A DNA stretch of 64,000 nucleotides from Cacajao melanocephalus (lineage: Eukaryota; Chordata; Mammalia; Primates; Pitheciidae). The stretch's first letter is position 1. Each line of letters begins with the position of its first letter. Position numbers and translations under genes: made by a program. The notes below the pieces were generated by a model. The model did not search any database and was not told the DNA's origin. It saw nothing but the letters and a program-made list of their open reading frames with translations. The stretch spans positions 40,478 through 104,477 of the forward strand of contig CAUYLG010044551.1 of NCBI GenBank assembly GCA_963573385.1, given 5' to 3'. This document shows, one piece after another, positions 49,426-60,365 of this stretch.

Positions 49426-52400
49426 GAGATGAAAAATAAGACATTACAACTGATATTGCAGAAATTCTAGGGATCATTAGTGAATATCATGAACAAGTAT
49501 ATGCCAATAAATTGGAAAATCAAGAAGAAATGAATAACTTCCTAGATACATATAACCTACCAAGATTGAACCACAAAGAAATCCAAAACATTAACAGACC
49601 AATAACAAGTAAAGAGACTGAAGCTGTAATAAAAGTCTCCCGGTAAAGAAAAGCCCAGGACCTGATGACTTTATTGCTGAATTTAAGAACTAATACCAAT
49701 CCTACTCAAATTGTTCTTAATAACAGAGGAGAAGAAAATACTTCCAGATTCATTCTATGAGGCCAGTATTACCATGATACTAAAACCAGACAAAGACACA
49801 TCAAAAAAGAGAAAACTACAGGCTAATATCTCTAATAAATATTGATGTAAAAATCCTCAACAAAATACTAGCAAATCAAATTCGACAATCCGTTAAAAGA
49901 CCATTTATCATGACCGAGTGGGATTTAACTCTGTGATGAAAGAATGGTTCAAGTTCAGCACATACAAATCAATCAATGTGATACACTGTATCAACACAAT
50001 GAAGGACAAAAACCATATGATCATTTCAATTGATGCTGCAAAAGCATTTAGTAAAATTCAACTTCCCTTCATAATAAAAATCCTCAGAAACCTGGGTATA
50101 GAAGGAACATATCTCAACATAATAAAAGGCATATATGACAGACTAAAAGCTAGTATCATACTGAGTGGGGGAAATCTTAAATCCTTTAAGATCTGGAACA
50201 TGAGAAGGATGCTCACTTTTACTACTGTTACTAAACATGGTATGGGAAGACTTAGCTAGAGCAATCAGACAAGAGAAAGATATAAAGGGCATCCAAATTG
50301 GAAGGGAAGAAGTAAAATTATCCTTGTTTGCAGATGATATGCTCTTACACCTGGAAAAACCTAAATATTCCAGAAGAAAACTATTAGAATTAATAAACAA
50401 ATTCAGTAAAGTTACAGGATACAAAATCAACATATAAAAATTAGTAACATTGATATATGCTAACAGTAAACATTGTGAAAAAATCAAAAAGTTATCCCAT
50501 TTACAACAGCCACAAAATAAATTTAAATACCTAGGAAATTTAAATACCTAGGTAACCAAAGAAGTGAAACATCCCTACAATGAAAACTACAAAATGCTAA
50601 TGAAAGCAATTGAAGAGGAAGCAAAACAAGGAAAGCTATTCAACATTCATTAATTAGAAGAATCAATATTGTTAAAATGTCCATACTATCCAAAGCAATC
50701 TACAGATTCAATGCAATCTCTATCAAAATACCAATGACATTCTTCACAGAAATAGAAAAAACAATCCTAAAATTTCTATGGAACCATAAAAGACCCAGAA
50801 TCGCCAGAATAGCCAAAGCTATCCTGAGGAAAACAAACAAACAAACAAACAAAAAAAAACCTGGAGAAATCACATTACCTGAGTTCAACTTATACTACAG
50901 CAAAACAGCATGATACAGGCATAAAAACAGACACAGACCAATGGAACAAAATAGAGAACGTATTAACAAATCCACACACCTGCAGTGAACTCATTTTCAA
51001 CAAAGGTACCAAGAACATACACTGGGGAAAAAGTCTCTTCAATAAATGTTGCTGGGAAAACTGGATATCCATATGCAGAAGAGTCAAACTAGACCCCTAT
51101 CTCTCACCATATACAAAAATCAAATAGAAATTGGTTAAATACTTAAATATATAACCTGAAACTATGAAACTCCTACAAGAAAACATCAGGGAAACTCTCC
51201 AGGACTTTGATCCGGGCAAAACTTTCTTGAGTAATATCACACGAGCACAGGCAACCAAAGCAAAAATGGACAAATGGGATCACATCAAGTTAGAAAGCTT
51301 TGCACAGCCAAGGAAACAATCAACAAAGTGAAGAGATAACCCACAGAATGGAGGAAAGTATTTGCAAACTATCCATCTGACAAAGGGTTAATAACTAGAA
51401 TATATACAGAGCTCAAACAACTTTATAGAAAAAAATCTATTAATCCGATCAAAAATAGGCAAATGAATGGACATTCCTCAAAAGAAGACATACAAATGGC
51501 GAACAGGCATATGAAAATGTGCTCAACATCACTGATTATCAGAGAAATGCAAATCAAAGCTATAATGAGGAGTCATCTCACCCCAGTTAAAATGGCTTTT
51601 ATCCAAAAGACAGGTAATAAAAAAGGTTGGCAAAGATGTGGAGAAAAGAGAACACTTGTACACTGTTGGTGGGAATGTAAATCAATACGACCACAATGGA
51701 GAGCAATCAGGAGAATCCTCAGAAAAACAAAAATAGAGCTCGTATGTGACCAAGCCATCCCACTGCTGGGTATATACCCAAAAGAAAGAAAATCAGTATA
51801 TCAAAATGAGGTCTGCACTCTGTTGCAGCACTGTTCACAATAACCAAGATTTGGAATTAACCTAAGTGTCCACCAACACATAAGTGGATAAAGAAAATGT
51901 GGTATTTATACACAATGGGGTATTATTCAGCCATAACAAATAATAAGATCTTTTCATTTGCAACAATATGGATGGAATCAGAGGTCCTTATGTTAAGTGA
52001 AATAAGGCAGGCAAAGAAAGACAAACCTTGCACATTCTCACTTATTTATGGGATCTAAAAATCAAAACAATTGAACTCAGGGAAATAGAGAGTAGAAGGA
52101 TAGTTACCATAGGCTGGGAATGGCAGTGGGGGTACAGGGTGGGGAAGGTGGGATGGTTAATGGGTACAAAAAGTAGAAAGAAATGGATAGACCTAGTATT
52201 TGACAGCATAACAGGGGAACTATAGTCAATAATAATTTAATTGCACATTTAAAAATAATTAAAAGAGTATAATTGGATTTTTTTGTAACTCTAAGGATAA
52301 ATGCTGGAGGGAATGAATATTGCATTTTCTAGGATGTGATTATTATGCATTGCATGCCCATACCAAAATATCTCATATACCCCATAAGTATATAGACCTA

Positions 52401-52445
52401 ATATATACCCACAAAAGTTAAAAATTTAAAAATTTTGAAAAATTA
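49426..52445 (+). mobile_element. L1MA-type, 3 kb, 5' truncated
   Basis: Sense L1 that starts between the endonuclease and reverse-transcriptase parts of ORF2 and runs to the 3' end. FADD of the reverse transcriptase is at 50327-50338. The C-terminal part ([39 protein letters not shown]) is in the 51463-51843 frame. Frames are broken by many changes, including a 17-bp tandem duplication (AATTTAAATACCTAGG) near 50519-50553. It abuts the antisense L1 at 49425 head to head. Confidence 0.92.
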
Positions 52446-54315
52446 GCAGGTCAATTGTGTATGAGAATCAGAATTTACCTAAATTGTGTATTTTAAGGGG
52501 CATTAGGAATGCCGGCCTCCTTACAATCTAACATATAGAAAGACTTCATTCATTGTTGCCTCACGCCCCAAAATTCACCAAAGGGTTTCATGTTTTCATA
52601 TGCAAATATTTAGAAGAGGTACATAAACTGTTACCTTCTTAAAGTCTAAGTGTTTGATTTCATCATTGCCCTAACACTTGTCAGAGATCTACAGCACTGA
52701 GGAATGGAATGAGAGACAAGGGGCAGAAATAGGACAATGGGGCGTAGATGATTATTCTTGGAAATAACAAAAAAAGGTTATTTAGAACTCCTTCTGTTGG
52801 GAGTTGTGTTTCTCACATTCAGTGGCTTCAGTGAGGCAGTCTTTGGCTAATAAGCTTCCTGTCCCAGCTATGTTGAAAGAAAGGAATCCATCATGCAGGC
52901 AAAGCACATGTGAATTACACATGTCTCCCAGACAACACTCATCTCAGAAGATAATATTTTTATTTGCCTGAAGCCAGAATGTTTTGTAACCTTTAAAATG
53001 AAAAACACCATAACCAGGACAGGCAGAGTAAAAGGGCTAAGGGCATAGCGTCCTAATAGTAAAAGCACAGTGTATGCATGCGTGCGTGTGTGTGTGTTTG
53101 TGTAGGAGCAAAGATAAAAAAATATCCAGAACCAAAGAAATACAATAGGGAGTATTTTAGAGGCCATCTTATAACTTTAAAGACCAAATATCAATCAGTG
53201 ACATAAAAAATCTTTTGGGCTGTACACTGAATGGTGTGAGGTGCCACTCAGATGCCCCCTGCAAGACTGAGTCAGGACTAAGGCAATCATTCCCCTTGCT
53301 GTTAGGAATACTACCTGATGGCAGCTTATAGCAGAGACTCTCCCCAGGAATCATTCTCAGCTAAAGGGAAATGCCTCACCTAAGGTTATAGACAGAGAAT
53401 CCAATGACCGATCTACTCAGGGGTAAAAGACCCAGGCCACTCGCATCTTTTAGCCGAAACACTAAACACTGAAGAGCTATTCCAGCTCCCGGGCCCTCCA
53501 AGGGTAACGAGCTTCTCTTTACTGCAGTTTAACATCTTCCTCTGCTCCTTGGGGCTATGCTCACTCTATCACAGATTTTGATCCTGAGGGCAGTCACCAG
53601 TCAATCTCCTGCCAGCAAAACTTCATCTCAGAATTAATTTCCAGGAAATGTAGCCTAAGACATATAGCTCAAACATCACTATAGCCACCAATATTAGGAT
53701 ACTGGTATGCATGGAACAACAGACAGCTATGTGGATTAGGATCTGAGACTGGCCTTTAAAAGGGAACTCAGCCTAAGGGAGGAGAGAACCAGACAAGTCA
53801 CTTGATCCAGTAACAACTTCATAGTTGTCAGGGGAGAGGGGCAATTCTAAGCACCCTGTGGTATTATCCACTCTCCCATCTCTTCATTTGAAACTGAAAA
53901 CACAACAGTAGTGCATTTTTGGAGGCTGAGATACCTGACAGACACGGCCATTCCTCATGGATACACTGAAACATGGTAGAGGACAGAAAGACAAAAGAAC
54001 AGAAATCTACCATGGGCACTAGATAGTAGAACAACAAATATTTTTATGAGAACATGTGAGACACTCCCTTGAGACTCCAAGAAATTCTGGGGCATCGAGG
54101 ATTTGTAAGTGGATGAAAGTCCTGCTTTAACAGATTGGCTCAAAACCTAGGAAGTAGCCAGGTTAGAATAGATTGGCTTGGAATAGAGGAGACCAGTTGA
54201 GTAAAAGAACAATTTGATTGCATGGTCAATCAAAGAAAATGGATCCAGGCAAAGATAAAAATGATACTTTTGAGGACTAATATAATTACAGTTTACCATA
54301 TAAGCTCAAACTACA
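52446..54315. other. Unassigned sequence
   Basis: About 1.9 kb with no gene. A short TG/CG-type microsatellite (TGCATGCGTGCGTGTGTGTG) is at about 53075-53101. The part 53200-53700 is G+C-richer and reads like an old LTR or DNA element, but I cannot name it. Confidence 0.45.
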
Positions 54316-54319
54316 CATT

Positions 54320-54421
54320 TTCTCATATATGTATATATATATAAATATATATATACATACATATGTATATAAATATATATATGTGTATATATATATATAT
54401 ATGTATGTATGTATGTATGTA
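54320..54421. repeat. A/T microsatellite with (TATG)n
   Basis: TATATA words end in GTATGTATGTATGTATGTA. Likely length-variable. Confidence 0.92.
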
Positions 54422-54519
54422 ATGTATTAGAGGGAGAGAGAAAGCCAGTCAATTTGTTCATATTGTGCTTGAAGTTCTCTACTGAACAGTGGAGGGAGAC
54501 AGAATAGCAGACTGGTGAA

Positions 54520-54610
54520 GTATGAACTCTGAGGCCAAACTTACTGTGTATGAATCCCAACTCTGCTACTTACTAGTGTTTCTTGTTGAATACGGTTGTT
54601 TTGTGGACAA
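54520..54610 (+). repeat. MIR
   Basis: GAACTCTGAGGCCAAACTTA, GAATCCCAACTCTGCTACTT and ACTAGTGTTTCTTGTTGAAT follow MIR in sense. Confidence 0.7.
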
Positions 54611-54654
54611 AATGAGCCAAAACTCACAAGTACTCAGAATACTGAACTTACATG

Positions 54655-55375
54655 GTAAGCATAGGAAGGTTTTGCTCTCCACCTGTGGGGAGTATGGTCA
54701 GCAGCTGCCTCCATCTGGCAGCTCCTTCAGGGTCAGCCTCAGCTGCTGGGAGCTGCCTTGTCAGAGGACCATTCTCTTCTCAGAGCAGCCTGTATCTGGT
54801 GACTGAATCAGGCAGGGGTGTAAAGGCCCTGCCATTTCAGGCAGAGTGGGACATTCTGATGGGCATCTTGTTTCAGAAGCCCTGGCTGGTTTGGTCAAGG
54901 CTTTATCAGCCCAGCGTTTACAGATCAGCTTCTCTCTCTGTCCCTGCCTTCTCCGTCTGTCCCTGCCTTCTCCCTTTCCCCCGGCTGTTTTTTTTGAGAC
55001 AGAGTCTCACTCTGTTCCCCAAGCTGGTGGCACAATCTTGACTCACTGCAGCCTCCACCTTCTGGGTTCAAGTGATTCTCTCGCCTCAGCCACTGGAGTA
55101 GCTGGAATTACAGGCGTGCACCATCACACCTGGCTAATTTTTGTATTTTTAGTAGAGACAAAGTTTCACCGTGTTGACCAGGCTTGTCTCAAACTCCTGA
55201 CATCAAGCAGTACACCCACCTCAGCCTCCCAAAGTGCTGGGATAACAAGCGTGAGCCACTGTGCCCAGCCATCCCCTTTCCTTTCACAAGTATTAATTTC
55301 TAATAAGCATCTTGGCCCTCAAACTCCGACTCAGTGTCTGTTTCAGGAGAATTCAGCAAGCAGTGTGTAAGCCTG
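54655..55375 (+). repeat. Unnamed LTR-like block, interrupted by an Alu
   Basis: A G+C-richer block (CCTGCCATTTCAGGCAGAGT, ATGGGCATCTTGTTTCAGAA) resumes after the Alu as CACAAGTATTAATTTCTAAT and CTCAGTGTCTGTTTCAGGAG, the style of a poly(A)-proximal LTR end. I think it is one dispersed element but cannot name it. It contains a near tandem duplication of TGTCCCTGCCTTCTCC (54940-54974). Confidence 0.4.
54988..55270 (-). mobile_element. AluS, nearly full length
   Basis: Antisense Alu from the T-run (GAGACAGAGTCTCACTCTGT) to GCCACTGTGCCCAGCC, somewhat diverged, inside the LTR-like block. The frames 54652-55041 and 54846-55370 (174 codons) read through it and are not genes. Confidence 0.95.
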
Positions 55376-55644
55376 TATCAAACAAATTGATCAATTTATA
55401 TTTATATGAATATCCTTTATAAGCCAATTTGGGAAATTATAGTATTATATAAAATATTCACAAACTGTGTTAATAATGGCAAGTATCTAAAGAATGCCAG
55501 ATGAAGACATATTTATAGTTTTACAAGAGGATAATAAAACATTGAAATAAAAATCAAGTATTATTAGAATACTGGATATTTAAAACTTGCAACTTTTTTT
55601 GGAAGCCTTCTGCTACCATTACTATTCCACAAAATTATTTACTG

Positions 55645-55890
55645 ATTAATTCAGTGGACCAATATCTACTGGATACAATGTGCCACCCCCTGTGATAGAT
55701 ATTGCACATAATAAAGCTGAGATGAGCCTTGCTATTATGAAGTTTATGGTCTAGCAGGGAAGAAAAATATTGAAAAAACAAGCAGGGAAGAAAAATATTG
55801 AAAAAACAATTAAATAGATAAATATATAATGTAATGCTATCCAGGAAAGGTACTGAGCACTATAAAAGCACATAGCAAGGGTAAGCTTAC
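55645..55890 (-). repeat. L2 3' end
   Basis: Antisense L2: CCAATATCTACTGGATACAA, GATAGATATTGCACATAATA, TGAAGTTTATGGTCTAGCA. It contains a perfect 28-bp tandem duplication. Confidence 0.75.
55753..55808. repeat. Perfect 28-bp tandem duplication
   Basis: The unit beginning AGCAGGGAAGAAAAATATTG occurs at 55753-55780 and 55781-55808 without a mismatch, so it is recent relative to the L2 around it. Confidence 0.97.
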
Positions 55891-56220
55891 TAAATCCTTA
55901 GACACAAAGTATGCACTTAAGCCGCGATGTACAGGATGAGCAGGTGATCGGCATAAAAAACAGATAAGAAACAGCGTCTTGGGTACTGAGGTGGAAGAGT
56001 TTTTACAAAACATTCCTTCTTTCTTAGCATCCCAGTGGAGCATGTACTCCATTAAAAAAAATGAGTAATCAAGAAAAAGAAAAAAAAAACACAGGAAAAC
56101 TTGGGGACAAAGTAAACTGGAGATCCAAAACACAAAACAGGTAGAGGGACTACTGAAGATGATGGCAAAGAAAGATCCCCGGATGACAGCTATGTGCCAG
56201 GAATATATGTAGGTCTCAAT

Positions 56221-56448
56221 CAGGATTTCTTAACCTTGACTCTATTGATATTTTTGGTCAAAAAATTATTTGTTTAGAGGGGCTATTCTGTGCATTGTAG
56301 GATGTTCAGCAGCATCCCTGGCTTGTACTCCTTAGGTGCCAGTAGCATCACCCTCAAGTTGTAATAACAAAAAATAATATCTCCAGACATTGCCAAACAT
56401 CCCCTGGGCAGCAACCCCTGCTTCCCACCCCCACATTTAGAACCACTA
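56221..56448 (-). mobile_element. MER20 (hAT-Charlie)
   Basis: GTGCATTGTAGGATGTTCAG, CAGCATCCCTGGCTTGTACT, GGTGCCAGTAGCATCACCC, CCAGACATTGCCAAACATCC and AGAACCACTAC follow MER20, a non-autonomous hAT DNA transposon, in reverse over its full length. Confidence 0.94.
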
Positions 56449-56459
56449 CTATAGATGTA

Positions 56460-57775
56460 GCATGCATGAATCATCACCCAATCCTTTCTTTTGGCAAACA
56501 TATGAACATTAAACCACTAAACTGTGTAATTGTGAATAGTTATATTGGTATAAATATTTGATATAATTTAAGTTTTGAAAAAAATGTTAAATTCAGCATT
56601 ATTTTAAATAATTTTGATTTTAATACTTTGATACCCATTATTAATTGTATTATGCTTTTGAAATTTGGTACACAACTTTGACTTCTATAATAAAATGTTT
56701 CTTTAAAAACATGTGGAAATAATTTTATTTTTGTATTTTAAAAATGTAATTAATTTTACAGCAAATAAATCAAATTTTGTATATTATGAATGCAATTATA
56801 TTTAAATATTATTTTTAATCCTTTGGTTTAAGATTATCAGAGACAAATTACATGAATGTAATGAATATGTAAATATAAATGATTTTGAATGAAATGACAG
56901 GAAGAAAAAATAAATGTTATGGATTAATAGAGAATTATGGTTCCATTTATATAGAGACTCCAAACATGCAAACTTAAACAATATATATTGGGAATTCAAT
57001 ATGTATGTTAAATCTCTATAAAAAGGCAAGATATGGTAAATATTAAATTCACATTGGTGGTTGTCTATGAAACTAAACGGAAGGAAATGGTAGAAGGCAC
57101 TTCCCCACAGAGATTACAAATTTAATTGTAATGTTTTATTTTTTCAAATATTAATGAATACATGGATGTTTATGTTATCATCAATCCTAACAACATATAA
57201 ATTGTGTTTAATATATATTGAACTATTTAATATACATTTAACTAGTATATGTTAGCAAATTTACAGATATTAAATGTTTATAAACTAATATTTATATTTA
57301 ACATTAGTTTTAATATTATAAATTAGTAACTATCAATATACAGTTTTAATTATATACATATGAACATTTCCAAAGTATCTCATATTTTATATGAAAGGCA
57401 TAAGAAAGTATATATTTAATGAAATATAAAGTTTAATTTATATTAAATATTTAATTTTTATAAAAAGTATTTGATATATGCTTAATATTTAATAAAAACT
57501 TGAAAGGCAAATGATACAAATATAAACCAATGGTAACTCAAAGGGGAATTTTCTATAAAATTAATACTTGAATTACAAAACAAACTATTCCATTAGTTGA
57601 AACAATTGATAAAATATAAGAAAATAAATCCATTTTCTCTTGATACTAGAAACATGTTTTTGAAATCTTACTGTTCATTCTAAAGAGAGAAATGGGATTT
57701 TTCATTTTGATGAAGAAAGTTCAGAAGATTTTACAATGGTTGTAGCACATAATATAGATGTTAAACCCTTGCCAA
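56460..57775. other. Very A/T-rich sequence; donor of a local copy
   Basis: No gene or named repeat. The part 57227-57370 is nearly the same as 58480-58627. Confidence 0.6.
57227..57370 (+). repeat. Direct repeat, copy A
   Basis: Shares with 58480-58627 the blocks AGATATTAAATGTT, TTATATTTAACATTAGTTTT, AATATTATAAATTAGTA and AGTTTTAATTATA in the same order with only a few changes and a 4-bp gap. Not a simple repeat. Confidence 0.92.
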
Positions 57776-57875
57776 CATAGACATGAAATGTCCATATTAT
57801 CCAAAGGAACATAAAGATTCAATACAATCTCTACCAAAATACCAATGACATTCTTCACAGAAATAGAAAAAAAAA

Positions 57876-58170
57876 GCCAGGCATGGTGGTTCATGCCTGT
57901 AATCCCAGCACTCTGGGAGGCCAAGGCAGGTGGAGCACTTGAGGTCAGGAGTTCGAGACCAGCCTGGTCCCACATGGTGAAACCCCATCTCTACCAAAAA
58001 AATAAAAAATTAGCCAAGTATGGTGGTGTACACCTGTAATCCCAGCTACTCAGGAGGCTGAGGCAGGAGAGTCCCTTGAACCCAGGAGGCAGAGGCTGCC
58101 ATGAGCTGAGATCATGCTACTGCACTACACCCTGGGTGACAGAGGAGACTCTGTCTCAAAAAAAAAAAAA
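57876..58170 (+). mobile_element. AluS, full length
   Basis: Sense Alu from GCCAGGCATGGTGGTTCATG to a 13-A tail, inserted in L1 ORF2 right after AGAAATAGAAAAA. L1 resumes with TCTTAAATTATTATGGAACC. The target copy is hidden by A-runs. Confidence 0.95.
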
Positions 58171-58474
58171 TCTTAAATTATTATGGAACCACAAAAAACC
58201 CTGGAAAGCCAATGGAATCTTGGGGAAAAGAACAAAGCTGGAGGCATCATACTACATGATTTCAAATTATACTACAAAGCTATAGTAAACAAAACAGCAT
58301 AGCAGTGGCATAAAAACAGACACATATACCAGTGGAAGAGAACAGAGAGCCAACAAATAAATCCATGCATTTACACATGGATTTTCAACAAAGGTGCCAG
58401 GAAAATGCAATAGCAAAGGACAATCTCTGTAATAAATGGTGCTGAAACACTGGATATCCGCATGCAGAAGAATG

Positions 58475-58650
58475 TGGAGTTAATATATATTTAACAATAG
58501 TATATGTTAACAAATTTATAGATATTAAATGTTAATAAACTAATGTTTATATTTAACATTAGTTTTAATATTATAAATTAGTATCAATATATAGTTTTAA
58601 TTATAATATATACATATTAACATTTCAAATTAACCATAACATTTCAAATC
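58475..58650 (+). repeat. Direct repeat, copy B, inserted in L1
   Basis: L1 stops at CGCATGCAGAAGAATG and resumes at ACTCCATATACATCAAG. In between lies a copy of 57227-57370 plus ACATTTCAAAT twice (58619-58630 region and 58638-58649). The ordinary L1 bases of this point (about 20) are missing, so this is a replacement by copied local DNA. Confidence 0.9.
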
Positions 58651-59465
58651 ACTCCATATACATCAAGTCAAAAGGTATTAGAGATTTAAATTTAAAACCA
58701 GAAACTATGAAGCTAATAGAAGAAAACAAGAAAACAAACTTCATGGCATTGTTCTGGGCAATGATTTTTTTTTTTTAAATATAACCCCAGAAGCATGCGC
58801 GAAAAAGTGAAAATAGACAAATGGGATTACATCAAATTAAAAAGTTTCTGCACAGCAAAGGAAACTATCAAAAGAGTAAAGGGACAACCAACAGAATGGG
58901 AGAAAATATTTTCAAACCATATATCTGATAAAGGTTTAATATCCAGAATATATAAAAAACTACTCAATAGAAAGAAAACAGATGGCCCAAGTAACAAATG
59001 GGCAAAAGACCTGAACAGACATTTCTAAAAAAAAAAAGACATACAAATAACCAACGGGTATATGGAAAATGCTCAACATCAATCATTAGTCATCAGAAAA
59101 TGCAAATTAAAACCACAATGAGATATCATTGTGGGGTGCCAACTGAAATGACTATTATTAAGAAGACAAAAAAAAATAACATGTTGGTGAAGATGCAGAG
59201 AAAAGGGAACTCTTATACATTGTTGGTGGGAATGTAAATTACTACAACCATTATGGAAGACAGTATAAAGATTTCTCAAAAAATTAAAAATAGAATTCCC
59301 AAATGACCCAGCAATCCCACTACTGGGTATATATCCAGAGTAAAAGAAATCAGTATATCAAAGAGATACCAGCACATGCGTGTTTATCACAGCACTATTC
59401 ACTATAGTAAAGATAGGGAATCAACCTATATGGCCATCAACAGAGGAATGAATTAAGAAAATGTG

Positions 59466-59876
59466 GTATATACACCATGGAATACTATGCAGCCATAAAA
59501 AACAATGAGTTCGTGTCCTTTGCAGGGACATGGATGAACCTGAAAACCATCACTCTCAGCAAACTGACACAAGAACAGAAAATCAAACACCACATGTTCT
59601 CACTCATAGGCGGGTGTTGAACAATGAGAACACATGGACACAGGGAGGGGAGCATCACACACACCCCACAGGGGTCTGTGGGGGGGAATTTGGGGTGGGA
59701 CCGTGGGGGCTGGGTAGTTGGGTAGGGATAACATGGGGAGAAATGCCAGATATAGGTGATGGGGAGGAAGGCAGCAAACCACATTGCCATGTATGTACCT
59801 ATGCAACAATCTTGCATGTTCTTCACATGTACCCCAAAACCTAAAACTCAATAAAATATATATTAAAAAAAAAGAA
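59466..59876 (+). mobile_element. L1P 3' end nested in L1MA
   Basis: Starts in ORF2 (GTATATACACCATGGAATAC), crosses a G-rich 3' UTR (GGGGCTGGGTAGTTGGGTAG) and ends in an AAAATATATATTAAAAAAAA tail. AAGAAAATGTG flanks it at 59455-59465 and 59877-59887. The older L1 continues at the same homologous point after it. Confidence 0.82.
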
Positions 59877-60365
59877 AAGAAAATGTGTATATATACACAA
59901 CAGAACACTACTGGGCCATAAAAAGGAATAAAATCATGTAATTTGTAGAAACATGGATGAAACAGAAGGTCAATATGTTAAGTGAAGTAAGCCAGACAAA
60001 TACCACATGTTCTCACTCATACGTAGGAACTAAAATATCTTGATCCCACAGACATAGAGAATATAATGATAGATACCAGAGACTGGGAAGGCTGTGAGGG
60101 TGGGAAGAGAGATGAAGAGAGCTTCAGTAGTGTATACAAACATATAGTTAGTTAGAAATAAGTTCTAATGTTTTGTAGCAGACTATGTTGGCTACACTTA
60201 GTAACAATATTTTATGTATCTCAAAGTAATGAGAAGAGAGGACTTGAAATAATACCAACTCATAGAAATAATAAATACTCAAGGTGATGCATACCCCAAA
60301 TACCCTAATGTGATTATTACACATTCTATGCATGTAATGAACACTCACATGTACCCCGTAAACAT

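Larger units (their letters stand above)
57780..60365 (+). mobile_element. L1MA-type, mosaic
   Basis: Sense L1 from ORF2 (GACATTCTTCACAGAAATAG) to a 3' end like L1MA (GGTGATGCATACCCCAAATA, CATGTACCCCGTAAACATG). It is interrupted by an Alu (57876-58170), by copied A/T DNA (58475-58650) and by a younger L1P end (59466-59876). ORF2 remnants include [20 protein letters not shown] at about 58807-58866. Confidence 0.9.

Noticed and set aside
47566..52445. A single twin-primed (5'-inverted) L1 insertion
   Set aside because: Both the antisense and the sense part contain the L1 3' end, which a single insertion cannot give.
54988..55270. Clear target-site duplication for this Alu
   Set aside because: CCCTTTCC words occur on both sides but are offset by about 10 bases from the T-run, so the claim is not safe.
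54846..55370. 174-codon plus-strand frame
   Set aside because: Crosses an LTR-like block and an antisense Alu; no independent coding evidence.
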